A stretch of DNA of 62,902 bases from JAZDFC01 sp043808235 (lineage in GTDB: Bacteria; Bacteroidota; Ignavibacteria; Ignavibacteriales; Melioribacteraceae), in NCBI GenBank assembly GCA_043808235.1, contig JAZDFC010000043.1:1-62902 (forward strand), read 5' to 3'. The notes under the pieces are model-generated. The model was not told where the DNA came from. It saw only the letters and a list, made by a program, of their open reading frames with translations, and did not search any database. Each line of letters starts with the position of its first letter. Position 1 is the first letter of the stretch. Below, in pieces: positions 8,599-17,058 of the stretch. A program made the translations under genes and the position numbers.

Positions 8599-9348
8599 AT
8601 GCAAAAATTATTAGTAATTCCTTCTATTGATATCAAAGATGGCAAAACTGTAAGAGTCGTCCAGGGAATTCCCGAACTTAATTCAACCGAGTACGGAAAT
8701 GACGCGGTAGAAATGGCTATGATTTGGCGTACTGAAAACGCGAAGTGCATTCATGTTGTTGATTTTGATGCAGTACATGAACACTCGCACCGGAATTTTA
8801 ATGTAATAAAGGAAATATGTGAATCGGTGATTGTACCGATTGAAATGGGTGGTGGCATATTAAATTTTGATGATGCGCAGACAGCATTTGACATCGGGGT
8901 ATTTAGAATTGTAATCGGCTCAATGACTTTTGATAATCAGCCTGAATTTGAAAAGATACTTAATTATTTTGGTCCGAAAAAAGTTGCTGCCGCCATCGAT
9001 GTTGTAAATAATTCTGTTGTGATACACGGAAGGCATATTAATACGAACGTTAGCGTACTTGAGCATGCTGCTAATTTGAAATCGATGGGTGTTGAAAGAA
9101 TAATTATTACCGACGTGAGCCGAAATGGAATGATGACCGGGCCAAATGTTTATTTATGTGTTAGTGTAGCCCAACATACAGGATGTAAAATCACTCTTTC
9201 GGGCGGAGTTGGTGGTTTCGAAGATTTAATGAAAGTGCAAGCTGCTTGTATTGATGGTATTGATTCTGTTATAATTGGAAGAGCGCTTTACGAGAATAAG
9301 TTTTCTTGCCAAAAAATTTGGCGAGTTGCGGAATCCGGAATTTTTTAA
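8599..9348 (+). CDS. hisA: HisA-like phosphoribosyl isomerase, orphan
   Basis: This 249-aa TIM barrel aligns along its whole length with HisA (ProFAR isomerase, histidine step 4). The N-terminal catalytic Asp sits in IPSIDIKDGK (Asp11), the second in AAAIDVV (about 132), and phosphate-binding loops are seen in EMGGGI and LSGGVGG. One departure: the loop usually written RDGT..GPN reads RNGMMTGPN, with Asp replaced by Asn. No other histidine genes are nearby; instead it lies between an acyl-CoA dehydrogenase (0-base gap) and a cNMP-binding protein (12-base gap). It may be the genome's true HisA displaced from the his cluster, or a paralogue with another substrate. Confidence 0.85.
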   Translation: MQKLLVIPSIDIKDGKTVRVVQGIPELNSTEYGNDAVEMAMIWRTENAKCIHVVDFDAVHEHSHRNFNVIKEICESVIVPIEMGGGILNFDDAQTAFDIGVFRIVIGSMTFDNQPEFEKILNYFGPKKVAAAIDVVNNSVVIHGRHINTNVSVLEHAANLKSMGVERIIITDVSRNGMMTGPNVYLCVSVAQHTGCKITLSGGVGGFEDLMKVQAACIDGIDSVIIGRALYENKFSCQKIWRVAESGIF

Positions 9349-9360
9349 TAGAGGTGATAT

Positions 9361-9888
9361 ATGGATAGTACTTCATTCAAAAAGCAAAGTGGATTTTGGG
9401 CTAACTTTTTTAAAACACCAACAGAAAATGGTGAACTGGAAGATCTTTTAAAAAACATTCCCCCATTCCGCAACTTGAATAAAAAGTATCTTCAAATTAT
9501 CATTAAACTGATTCACAACCGTGCATATACGGCAGGCGAGTATATTTTCTTTGAAGGCGATCCCGGCATAGGTCTTTATATAATCAGAAACGGAGAAGTT
9601 TTAATAACGCAAGGCGGAGCTGAAAGACTTCCAACTGAGCTTGCAAGATTAAGTAGAGGTGATTTTTTTGGTGAACTTGCATTGCTCGACAATGATGTGC
9701 GCTCAGCATCTGCAATAGCAAGTACTGAATCAAATATTTCTGTTCTATTTAAACCGGATCTCGATGAATTTATTGAGAAATATCCAGTTCAAGGAGTACA
9801 TATTCTGCGTGGAATGGCTCAAATAACCGCCACTCGTTTGCGTAAAATTAATTTGGAATATGTTGGTCTAAATGATTACAAAAAATAA
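9361..9888 (+). CDS. Cyclic nucleotide-binding domain protein
   Basis: This 175-aa protein has one CNB (CAP effector) domain at about residues 35-155. The beta-roll begins GEYIFFEGDPGIGLYIIRNG, and the phosphate-binding cassette FGELALLDNDVRSAS holds the Glu and Arg that contact the cyclic phosphate. There is no helix-turn-helix domain after it, so it is not a transcription factor of CRP type; it may be a stand-alone sensor acting on a partner protein. It has an RBS (GAGGTG) ahead of ATG and lies 14 bases before the universal stress protein gene. Confidence 0.88.
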   Translation: MDSTSFKKQSGFWANFFKTPTENGELEDLLKNIPPFRNLNKKYLQIIIKLIHNRAYTAGEYIFFEGDPGIGLYIIRNGEVLITQGGAERLPTELARLSRGDFFGELALLDNDVRSASAIASTESNISVLFKPDLDEFIEKYPVQGVHILRGMAQITATRLRKINLEYVGLNDYKK

Positions 9889-9902
9889 TCCAGGAGGAAG
9901 AA

Positions 9903-10376
9903 ATGTACAGCATTCAAAAAATACTCGTACCAATTGATTTTTCCGATTATTCAAAAAACGCATTGAAATATGCGATCAATTTTGCGAAGCTTTTCAATTC
10001 CAAAATGTATCTAATTTATGTTTCCGAGCCCATGATCTACCCTGCTGATTTCAGTATGGGGCAGGTTGCAATTCCATCAGCTGATATTGATATCAAAGAT
10101 CGGGCAAAGGAAGAATTGGAAAGCCTTGCTAAAAATTTGATTGAACCGGAGATTGGCGTGGAGACAATAATTAAAAGCGGAAAACCTTTCGTCGAAATTA
10201 TCGAAACTGCGCGTGAACTTGATGTTGATCTAATCATTATTGCAACTCACGGACACACAGGCGTAGAGCATTTGCTGTTCGGCAGTACAGCAGAAAAAGT
10301 AGTAAGAAAAGCGCCATGCCCGGTTTTAACGTTGAGAGAACCAATAAAAGGATTTAAATTCAACCAACCCGATTGA
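9903..10376 (+). CDS. Universal stress protein (UspA family, ATP-binding type)
   Basis: This 157-aa single-domain USP has the starting strand KILVPIDFSDYSKNALKYA and the C-terminal ATP-binding signature G-H-T-G-x9-G-S (THGHTGVEHLLFGSTAEKVV), followed by the family ending APCPVLTL. ATP binding is therefore expected. Such proteins respond to starvation and redox stress. A strong RBS (AGGAGGAA) precedes the ATG. It is the fourth gene of the five-gene operon and follows the cNMP-binding protein closely, a pairing that hints at shared energy or stress sensing. Confidence 0.93.
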   Translation: MYSIQKILVPIDFSDYSKNALKYAINFAKLFNSKMYLIYVSEPMIYPADFSMGQVAIPSADIDIKDRAKEELESLAKNLIEPEIGVETIIKSGKPFVEIIETARELDVDLIIIATHGHTGVEHLLFGSTAEKVVRKAPCPVLTLREPIKGFKFNQPD

Positions 10377-10382
10377 AGCGGA

Positions 10383-11177
10383 ATGAAGTTTCCATCGTCC
10401 GGAGAATTGCAAAAAATTTTGGATGATAAAACATCCGGGAGTGAAGAGTTATTAATCAAGCTCAATGGTTATCTATATCATTGTATTTCGCCGATTGAAA
10501 ATCCATTGCAGTTTATAAAAGAACTCAAAAATCTGTTTCCAACCTTCCAGGCCATCCGCTCCTATCTTAATGAACTTGAAAAAAATTCCGGTAATAAAAA
10601 GGAGTTAATTTCATTCATTCAAAAGAAATCACAAAAGAAATTTGAGTCAATCAATTCTATTTATAAGAGCGCTGAAAAATATTTAAAAACTTGTTCAAAA
10701 TTACTTACAATTTCGAATAGTTGGACTGTAACGGAAATTATTAAAAAACTTTATTCCGACAAAAATAATTTAACAATTTTTATTTCAGAATCGCGCCCAA
10801 TGTTTGAGGGAAGAATTACAGCTGCAAATTTATCGGTCCACAAAATAAAAACAGAATTAATTACTGAAGCAAGAACAGCGGTTTATGTTCAGAAATGTGA
10901 TGCCGCAATTATTGGTGCTGACAAAATTCTCGAAGACGGCTCAGTAATTAATAAAGCCGGGAGTTTGAATATTGCAATTGCTTGCAAGCATTATTCAAAA
11001 CCATTTTATGTTGTTGCCCGCGAAGTTAAGAGAATTTCAGAAAACTCATTCGAAGAGATAGAACAAGGATTCGATGAAATTTGGCATGGGAAGCTTAGCG
11101 AAGTAGTCATCAAAAATTTTTATTTCGAAAGAATTCCTTCCGAGTTAATTTCAAGAATTTTCACAGATTCGAAATGA
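10383..11177 (+). CDS. eIF-2B alpha/beta/delta-like protein (MtnA / ribose-1,5-bisphosphate isomerase relative)
   Basis: This 264-aa protein has an N-terminal helical region and a C-terminal Rossmann-like domain of the eIF2B/MtnA superfamily: FISESRPMFEGRITA (about residues 135-149), VYVQKCDAAIIGADKILEDGSV with the catalytic-type Asp, then KAGSLNIAIACKHYSKPFYVVA. Bacterial members are methylthioribose-1-phosphate isomerases or ribose-1,5-bisphosphate isomerase-like enzymes. This one is shorter than MtnA (about 340-360 aa), so the substrate is uncertain; a sugar phosphate is likely. It is the last gene of the operon and overlaps the 3' end of lplA by 17 bases, tail to tail. Confidence 0.75.
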   Translation: MKFPSSGELQKILDDKTSGSEELLIKLNGYLYHCISPIENPLQFIKELKNLFPTFQAIRSYLNELEKNSGNKKELISFIQKKSQKKFESINSIYKSAEKYLKTCSKLLTISNSWTVTEIIKKLYSDKNNLTIFISESRPMFEGRITAANLSVHKIKTELITEARTAVYVQKCDAAIIGADKILEDGSVINKAGSLNIAIACKHYSKPFYVVAREVKRISENSFEEIEQGFDEIWHGKLSEVVIKNFYFERIPSELISRIFTDSK

Positions 11178-12177
11178 TTTTTCTGATTCCAGGGAGAAGA
11201 TCAAAGATCTTCAAAATAGCTTCGTGTTCGATAGTTGAAGGAATTCCCCTTCCATATTCCTCGAATACTGACAAAATTTCACTCTCGCGGAATTTACAGC
11301 CAATAAATGAATTAAGAATTATTGATTCATCCAATAAATTAAATTCCTGTGAAGGCTTCATAGACGTTATCATTCCATCAACAATTTCAATATCAATATT
11401 AATTTCTCTCTTACCAATATAAATTTTTCTTGAGTAACTAAATGGTGGGGTTTCGCCATAAGTCCATTCCCAAGTACGATATTTTGTATCTGCAAGTTTA
11501 TTTATTTCATTCCACTGCTCTGATGAGAAAATTAATTGTTCCGGATTTTTGTTTCCCAGAATTTTACTTATCAATTCAACCTTGAATTCTTGTATATCAA
11601 GCTTAGTCAGCAAGTAATTTGTGATGTTAACAACTTCACTTTTTATTGAAGGTGTAGATTTTGACACAAGCGATTCGGATGTACACTTCAAAACTGTATT
11701 GAGTTTTGTTAAATCAGAATCGAACAAAAGCGTACCGTGACTGATCATTTTCTTTCTACTTGTGAATTGTGCATTCCCGGAAATTTTTTTCCCGATGATT
11801 CGGATATTATTCCGTTCATCCAGATTACAAACTACTCCCAGTTCCGTAAGTAAATCAATTATTGGCTGGGTAAATTCGCGATATTTATTGAACAGGTTGG
11901 ATTCAAATTCTCGGATAAAACTGAACGACAAATTACCAAAATCATGATAGACTGTACCACCGCCGGAAATTCTTCTTGCAATGGGGAAATCATTATTGTA
12001 AATGAATTCTGGATTAATTTCTTCGAATGGATTCTGATTCCTACCAATAATGATTGACCGTTGATTTATATACAAAAATAAATACCCTTCCGAAACATCG
12101 AAATTTCGAAAAACGTATTCTTCGATAGCAAGGTTTACAAAAGGATCAGTGCATTCATTATTTTCAATAAGTATCAT
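11161..12177 (-). CDS. lplA: Lipoate-protein ligase A
   Basis: This 338-aa enzyme activates lipoate with ATP and attaches it to a lysine of lipoyl domains (salvage). The catalytic domain spans about residues 1-240: IGRNQNPFEEIN, the lipoyl-AMP loop RRISGGGTVYHDFGNLSFSF (near 70-88), then the Lys of GKKISGNAQF near 128. A C-terminal accessory domain follows (YSRKIYIGKREINIDIEIVDG), as in bacterial LplA. The likely client is the E2 encoded at 30327-31925, which has two lipoyl domains; lipA (29403) gives the synthesis route. The gene is convergent with the eIF2B-like gene and overlaps it by 17 bases. Confidence 0.93.
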   Translation of the reverse strand: MILIENNECTDPFVNLAIEEYVFRNFDVSEGYLFLYINQRSIIIGRNQNPFEEINPEFIYNNDFPIARRISGGGTVYHDFGNLSFSFIREFESNLFNKYREFTQPIIDLLTELGVVCNLDERNNIRIIGKKISGNAQFTSRKKMISHGTLLFDSDLTKLNTVLKCTSESLVSKSTPSIKSEVVNITNYLLTKLDIQEFKVELISKILGNKNPEQLIFSSEQWNEINKLADTKYRTWEWTYGETPPFSYSRKIYIGKREINIDIEIVDGMITSMKPSQEFNLLDESIILNSFIGCKFRESEILSVFEEYGRGIPSTIEHEAILKIFDLLPGIRKIISNL

Positions 12178-12529
12178 TCTCTATTTGCTACAATAAAATT
12201 CTGATAGGAAGTTCGATAATTGTGATTATTTTTTTTAATTATTGTAATTCTGTTCTCGACAGCGGATTAAAAAAGTTTTTTTCCAAATTAATACCGGGAT
12301 AAATATTTCCTGATGATTTTTGCAAAGAATAATGTTATATTTGATAGTTTTTTATGGCAATTTTAAGGAAAACATATAATATTGTTAGGTTTTTAATTCT
12401 TACCAAAAATAAGTATTTCCTTTCACATATGGAATTTTTTTTACCTTACAGTAATTGGAACACAAAAAACAAAAATTTAGTTTATGATACGAAAGTATTT
12501 ATTTGATAAATAATTAAGGGGTTGATCAA
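12178..12529. other. Intergenic region between lplA and rpoD, with a probable long rpoD leader
   Basis: This AT-rich 352-base stretch separates two divergent genes. It holds a candidate rpoD promoter (12336-12343) and would give rpoD an untranslated leader of about 180 bases. AAGGAAA (12365-12371) and TTTCCTT (12416-12422) could close a weak stem. I see no small ORF or known riboswitch. Confidence 0.4.
12336..12343 (+). promoter_or_regulatory. Candidate -7 element (TATATTTG) for rpoD
   Basis: TATATTTG fits the Bacteroidota -7 consensus TAnnTTTG. The nearest TTTG upstream (12319-12322) is closer than the usual 17-23 bases, so the -33 part is doubtful. Confidence 0.4.
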
Positions 12530-13390
12530 TTGAAGATAACTAAACAATATACCAATCGCGATAGTCAGAGTTTGGATAAATACCTGCAGGAGATTGGTAA
12601 GGTTGATTTAATTACTCCTAACGAAGAAATTGATCTTGCATCCAGAATCAAAAAAGGCGACCAATTAGCTCTTGAAAAATTAACGAAAGCTAATTTAAGA
12701 TTCGTGGTGAGTGTTGCGAAACAATTCCAAAATAAGGGACTTCCTCTTACTGATTTGATTAATGAAGGAAACCTTGGTTTAATAAAGGCAGCTTACAAAT
12801 TTGATGAAACTCGCGGATTTAAATTCATTTCTTATGCAGTTTGGTGGATTAAGCAATCAATCATGCAAGCCATAGCAGATCATTCAAGGATGGTTCGCTT
12901 ACCTTTGAATAGAGTGGGTGCTATTACTAAGATTTCGAAAGCAGCAAGCTCATTAGAGCAAGAGTTGGAACGCCAGCCAAGTATTGAAGAAATTGCTCAA
13001 GTATTGGATATGGATATCGAAGAAGTTGCCCATAATCTTAAGCACTCCGGAAGACATTTATCCGTCGATGCACCGTTCACTCAAAGTGAAGATAGCAAGA
13101 ATAGTTTACTTGATGTTCTTCCGAACGATAGTCAGCCATCACCGGACACTATTTTAATGCAGGAATCTTTAAACAAGGAAATTGAAAATTCACTTTCAAC
13201 ACTAAGCGAGAGAGAAGCTCAAGTTATCAAATTGTATTTTGGTATCGGAAGAGAAAACGCTCTTACATTAGAAGAGATTGGCGAGATGTTAAATCTCACG
13301 CGAGAAAGAGTTAGACAAATCAAAGAAAAAGCGCTTATACGACTTCGCCATAATTCAAGAAGTAAAAATCTAAAAGTCTACTTAGGATAA
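12530..13390 (+). CDS. rpoD: Primary RNA polymerase sigma factor RpoD (short Bacteroidota type)
   Basis: This 286-aa sigma factor is of the short form that serves as the primary sigma in Bacteroidota. Region 1.2 is SLDKYLQEIGKVDLIT; region 2 includes ANLRFVVSVAKQF, LINEGNLGLIKAAYKFD and FKFISYAVWWIKQSI; region 3 is RLPLNRVG; region 4 ends LTLEEIGEMLNLTRERVRQI, the -35-type recognition helix. The start is a TTG 8 bases after an AAGGGG ribosome site; there is no better ATG. It probably reads the TAnnTTTG promoters seen elsewhere in the window. A terminator follows 7 bases after the stop. Confidence 0.95.
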   Translation: MKITKQYTNRDSQSLDKYLQEIGKVDLITPNEEIDLASRIKKGDQLALEKLTKANLRFVVSVAKQFQNKGLPLTDLINEGNLGLIKAAYKFDETRGFKFISYAVWWIKQSIMQAIADHSRMVRLPLNRVGAITKISKAASSLEQELERQPSIEEIAQVLDMDIEEVAHNLKHSGRHLSVDAPFTQSEDSKNSLLDVLPNDSQPSPDTILMQESLNKEIENSLSTLSEREAQVIKLYFGIGRENALTLEEIGEMLNLTRERVRQIKEKALIRLRHNSRSKNLKVYLG

Positions 13391-13397
13391 TTTAAAT

Positions 13398-13426
13398 ACC
13401 GTCCCGTTTATCGTCGGGGCGGTTTC
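13398..13426 (+). terminator. Terminator after rpoD
   Basis: ACCGTCCCG (13398-13406) pairs with CGGGGCGGT (13415-13423), nine pairs including one G-T, followed by TTTCTG. It lies between rpoD and the convergent gene ending at 13450. Confidence 0.7.
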
Positions 13427-13449
13427 TGATAAAATTTTGCTTCAATAAT

Positions 13450-14433
13450 TTATTCCAATTCTTTTATCTTTTCCCCAATCCTGGTTCGTTGGTTTTCCGG
13501 CGCTTTTTCATATGCTTTTTGATAATACTCAATTGCGGTTTTATGTTCCCCAAATTTTTCTAATGCTTCAGCATAACTGTTGTAAACACTCCAATCATCG
13601 GGGTATTTATCAACATTCTCTTTAAAGACCGCAAGAGCATCAACTTTTCTACTTTGGTTCATTAAAATATAACCAAGCATATTTCGGTTACTCTCATTTT
13701 CATTCATCGCGATCGATTTCCGCATCCACAATTCTGCTTCTTTAAGATTCACATTATTCTGATAGCAATACATTGCGGCCTGTTGGCATGACTGCCAATT
13801 GAATCCCGATTGACCCGTAAGTTGATTTCTAAGACTGTTGACGGTAATATTAACAACATCAAATTCACAAGTAAATCCAATACGAATGTTCTCCCATTGC
13901 ATGAAGGCACGTACAGAATTATTAGTCAATTGATCAAATCCATACTGCAGCCATTCGGTAAATTCGGATTGCTCCGGTTTTGCTTTTATCCTCAACGCAT
14001 CATTTTCCTGATTGTAAAAAAAGCTGCCCCATGCCTGATTGTCATTGCTGAATATTAGAATCCAATCTTCCTTTTCATTCACAATCATTGAGAAACCATA
14101 TGTACCAGCTTTCAGTAAATTTCCATTAATCTTCACATCATCCGTAAAGTTGACTGTTGTATTTTCATCTGCACCTGCACGCCACGGCGCCGGATTTCCA
14201 CTTCCGAATTGGAACTGGGTTAATCCGTATGGAACCAATCCTCCCCAAATTTGCCTGCCTTTAACGCCCGGACGAGAATATTTAATGGAGACCATGCTTA
14301 ACCCAACACTCTGACAAACTTCTGCCTGCGGGCTTAATCTGGGAGTCTTAAGTTGCTGTGAATAATTAATTTCACTGCTAATAGCGAGTAAAAAAGTTAT
14401 TGATACAATTACGGTAAAAAAACTTTTATACAT
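13450..14433 (-). CDS. Secreted DUF2911-domain protein with TPR repeats
   Basis: This 327-aa protein has a signal peptide (residues 1-25). The DUF2911 domain at about 30-180 shows RLSPQAEVCQSVG, IKYSRPGVKGRQIWGGLVPYG, PWRAGADENT and KAGTYGFSMI. At least two TPR-like helical pairs follow (about 215-320: WQSCQQAAMYCYQNN, DALAVFKENVDKYPDDWSVYN, TAIEYYQKAYEKAPENQ). DUF2911 proteins are common exported proteins of Bacteroidota with no known activity. The gene stands alone, convergent with rpoD. Confidence 0.88.
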   Translation of the reverse strand: MYKSFFTVIVSITFLLAISSEINYSQQLKTPRLSPQAEVCQSVGLSMVSIKYSRPGVKGRQIWGGLVPYGLTQFQFGSGNPAPWRAGADENTTVNFTDDVKINGNLLKAGTYGFSMIVNEKEDWILIFSNDNQAWGSFFYNQENDALRIKAKPEQSEFTEWLQYGFDQLTNNSVRAFMQWENIRIGFTCEFDVVNITVNSLRNQLTGQSGFNWQSCQQAAMYCYQNNVNLKEAELWMRKSIAMNENESNRNMLGYILMNQSRKVDALAVFKENVDKYPDDWSVYNSYAEALEKFGEHKTAIEYYQKAYEKAPENQRTRIGEKIKELE

Positions 14434-14563
14434 TTATCCTCCAAACTCTTTTCTAGATAATTATTCTGAAATATTAGCTTGTCTGAAAAAACTTAAACAA
14501 AAAAGATATTTTAAAATAAGTAATAGTAATAAAACACAGTTAATTCATCTCCAACAAAATTAC

Positions 14564-14571
14564 TATATTTG
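14564..14571 (+). promoter_or_regulatory. Candidate -7 element (TATATTTG) for the cysteine-desulfurase-like gene
   Basis: TATATTTG matches TAnnTTTG. Transcription would start near 14577, which rules out the longer ORF start (TTG at 14569 lies inside this box) and supports the ATG at 14593. Confidence 0.5.
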
Positions 14572-14592
14572 TTCACTGTTAATGAGATAAAT

Positions 14593-16065
14593 ATGACTCT
14601 ATTGGAAAAATATTTTTACAAGTTTACTAAAAATATAATTGGTAATAAACAGACTTTTCAGTCCCCCTACGGTGAACATAAAATAATTTATGCCGATTGG
14701 ATTGCCAGCGGCCGGTTATACAATCCTATCGAAAACAAATTGAAAAATACAGTTGGACCCTATGTCGGTAACACGCACTCGGAATCCAGTATTACCGGCA
14801 CTTCCATGACAAAAGCATATCACAAGGCACACGAAATTATTAAGACGCATTGCAATTCAAATTCGGATGATGTTATCCTTACAACGGGATTCGGGATGAC
14901 TTCTTGCGTAAATAAATTCCAAAGAATACTTGGTTTACGCATTTGCGAGCAATTGAAAAAATTCACTCATTTCCCCTCAAAAGAAAAACCGGTTGTATTT
15001 TTAACGCATATGGAACACCATTCCAATCAAACGTCGTGGCTTGAGACTTTGGCTGATGTTGTAATAATGGCACCGGATAACAAGGGGTTAGTGGATTTGA
15101 ATTTACTTCAAGAAAACTTGAAAAAGCATAAAAACCGCTCACTTAAAATAGGTGCGTTTACCGCTTGTTCAAATGTGACAGGAATACAAACCGAGTATCA
15201 TAGTATGGCAAAGCTAATGCATGATTACAATGGACTCTGTTTCATTGATTTTGCAGCTTCAGCTCCCTATGTTGATATTGATATGCATCCCCCGGATCCG
15301 CTTGAAAAACTTGATGCAATTTATTTTTCACCGCACAAATTCCTCGGCGGTCCCGGCTCACCGGGTGTATTGATATTCGATAAGAATCTCTACAATTTGA
15401 AAGTGCCGGATCAACCAGGCGGCGGAACCGTTGATTGGACAAATCCCTGGGGCGGCCATAAATATGTGAACAGCGTAGAACTGAGAGAGGATGGAGGAAC
15501 CCCGGGATTTTTACAGGCAATCCGCGCAGCGCTGTGTATCCGTCTTAAGGAAAAAATGAGCAGTGAAAAAATATTAAAACGGGATGGGGAGCTGCTCGAT
15601 ATAGCTTTTAATGAATTCGACAAAATTCCTGAGATACACATCCTTGCTAATGACGTGAAAACCAGACTCGGTATCATCTCCTTTTATGTTGAGGATATAC
15701 ATTACAACCTGATGGTGAAACTATTAAATGACCGTTTCGGCATACAAATGCGCGGAGGATGTTCATGTGCCGGAACGTACGGCCATTATTTACTGCATGT
15801 TGACCCAACAAGATCGAAACGAATAACCGACAAAATAGATCAAGGTGATTTATCTGAGAAACCGGGTTGGGTTAGAATGTCTCTTCATCCGACGATGACA
15901 AACGACGAATTAAATTTTATTACAGATTCCATCAAACAAATCATTAAAAAGCACAAAAAATGGGAAGCTGATTACAACTACTCATCGTGTACAAATGAAT
16001 TCACTCATAAAAAATTCGGGAAGAAAGAACATAAACATCTCGAAGAGTGGTTCGAATTGAATTAA
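14593..16065 (+). CDS. Class V aminotransferase, cysteine desulfurase-like
   Basis: This 490-aa PLP enzyme is related to the NifS/SufS/Csd fold. Landmarks are IYADWIASGRLYNPIENKLK at the start, GFGMTSCVNKFQRIL, THMEHHSNQTSWLE, the PLP-holding FIDFAASAPY and the Schiff-base Lys in FSPHKFLGGPGSPG (about residue 252). A Cys-rich loop RGGCSCAGTYGHYLL takes the place of the usual short active-site loop. It is longer than SufS (about 410 aa), and no suf or isc partners are adjacent. Such long members are often annotated as selenocysteine lyase/cysteine desulfurase; the exact substrate is open. The ATG at 14593 was preferred because a promoter box covers the earlier TTG. Confidence 0.85.
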   Translation: MTLLEKYFYKFTKNIIGNKQTFQSPYGEHKIIYADWIASGRLYNPIENKLKNTVGPYVGNTHSESSITGTSMTKAYHKAHEIIKTHCNSNSDDVILTTGFGMTSCVNKFQRILGLRICEQLKKFTHFPSKEKPVVFLTHMEHHSNQTSWLETLADVVIMAPDNKGLVDLNLLQENLKKHKNRSLKIGAFTACSNVTGIQTEYHSMAKLMHDYNGLCFIDFAASAPYVDIDMHPPDPLEKLDAIYFSPHKFLGGPGSPGVLIFDKNLYNLKVPDQPGGGTVDWTNPWGGHKYVNSVELREDGGTPGFLQAIRAALCIRLKEKMSSEKILKRDGELLDIAFNEFDKIPEIHILANDVKTRLGIISFYVEDIHYNLMVKLLNDRFGIQMRGGCSCAGTYGHYLLHVDPTRSKRITDKIDQGDLSEKPGWVRMSLHPTMTNDELNFITDSIKQIIKKHKKWEADYNYSSCTNEFTHKKFGKKEHKHLEEWFELN

Positions 16066-16075
16066 TAAAAAAACA

Positions 16076-16107
16076 GAACCGGGAAATAATTAATTCTCTC
16101 CCGGTTC
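16076..16107. terminator. Bidirectional terminator between convergent genes
   Basis: GAACCGGGA (16076-16084) pairs perfectly with TCCCGGTTC (16099-16107). A-rich sequence lies on the 5' side and AT-rich on the 3' side, so it can serve both the desulfurase-like gene and the convergent lipoprotein gene. Confidence 0.7.
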
Positions 16108-16140
16108 ATTATAAAATTTGGGAAGGGTATTCACGAAAAA

Positions 16141-16800
16141 CTAATTTGTTTTCTCGCCGGATAACCCCGATAAGTCCATATTTTCAATCACGCTTTTAGC
16201 CGAGCCTTTACCTAATCCGTTTGTTCTTACTTCAACAATAAATCGGTCGCCGACTAACACGGTAACTTCGTTTGATTTTCCCGATTCATCCCATTTTTCG
16301 AATGCCGGGAATCCCGCGACTTTCAAACTTTTTTCATAACCGTCTGACGTCTCTCTTTGATACTGCATATTAAATAACATCCTGTAAGGAAGATATAGTG
16401 CATTGATAAATGCGAAGTCATTAATTTTAACACTCGCAGATTGTGAATAATCCTCATTGTCAAACGAGATATTCGCAGTGGAGTGTGACCAATTACCCAT
16501 GGTAACTGATTCACCTTCCGGTTTTCCCGGTTTCATGCTACCGAGTGACTGCGGCAAATATTCCATTAATTTTTTAAAACTAACCGGTGGAACAGGTTCT
16601 TTATTCGAATCCCCGCCACCCATCATTGACTCAGCCGCTTCTTTCATTTTTTCTGCGTACTCCTTCATATCTTTTGGATTATCTGAGCTTTCCTCTTTTT
16701 GAGAGTTTTGTTGATTCTGTTTTTCATCTCCCCCGCCGCAATTGACGAACATAAGAATACCGAATAATAAGAAAATGCCGAATAATATTTTTGTCTTCAT
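16141..16800 (-). CDS. Hypothetical lipoprotein
   Basis: This 219-aa protein has a lipoprotein signal (hydrophobic residues 5-20, then a Cys in FVNCGGG near residue 21). A low-complexity linker rich in Lys, Glu, Gln and Asn (about 25-60) is followed by a globular part (about 75-219) with no motif I recognise. It is probably anchored in the outer or inner membrane facing the periplasm. It diverges from the trp operon. Confidence 0.7.
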   Translation of the reverse strand: MKTKILFGIFLLFGILMFVNCGGGDEKQNQQNSQKEESSDNPKDMKEYAEKMKEAAESMMGGGDSNKEPVPPVSFKKLMEYLPQSLGSMKPGKPEGESVTMGNWSHSTANISFDNEDYSQSASVKINDFAFINALYLPYRMLFNMQYQRETSDGYEKSLKVAGFPAFEKWDESGKSNEVTVLVGDRFIVEVRTNGLGKGSAKSVIENMDLSGLSGEKTN

Positions 16801-16941
16801 GGTTTCTCCCGGTGATTAGTTTGAAATAAACATTTTGAAATTACGATTTGACTTTCTGTAAATCAAATAAAATTATGAGTTTTATAAGCACTTGTTGCTC
16901 AGATCAAAATTAATATTTTTTTACTTCTTTGAATATTCTGC

Positions 16942-16972
16942 TTGACAACCCGTATTATATTTCACATCTTTG
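16942..16972 (+). promoter_or_regulatory. Candidate trp operon promoter
   Basis: TTGACA (16942-16947) and CATCTTTG (16965-16972; one mismatch to TAnnTTTG) are separated as in Bacteroidota promoters (20 bases between TTG and the -7 box). Transcription would begin near 16978, almost at the trpL ATG (16981), so the leader peptide may be leaderless or nearly so. Confidence 0.5.
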
Positions 16973-16980
16973 CACCCAAC

Positions 16981-17058
16981 ATGAAAAACATATTTGTAAA
17001 ATATTATTTTAATTCACAAAACAACAACCTTTGGTGGTGGTGGAATATTAATACATAG
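16981..17058 (+). CDS. trpL: trp operon leader peptide TrpL (25 aa, four Trp in a row)
   Basis: The ORF begins ATG AAA AAC ATA and encodes 25 residues. Codons 18-21 are four consecutive TGG (17032-17043), and the stop is TAG at 17056-17058. Trp is the rarest residue and the ORF sits just ahead of trpE, so a control peptide is the natural reading. A ribosome stalled at the Trp codons leaves the antiterminator arm at 17059 free, whereas one that reaches the stop covers it. No Shine-Dalgarno is visible, and the mapped promoter leaves almost no room for one. Confidence 0.88.
   Translation: MKNIFVKYYFNSQNNNLWWWWNINT

Noticed and set aside
14569..14592. TTG start for the cysteine-desulfurase-like gene
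   Set aside because: The TTG lies inside a TATATTTG promoter box; the ATG at 14593 is the better start.
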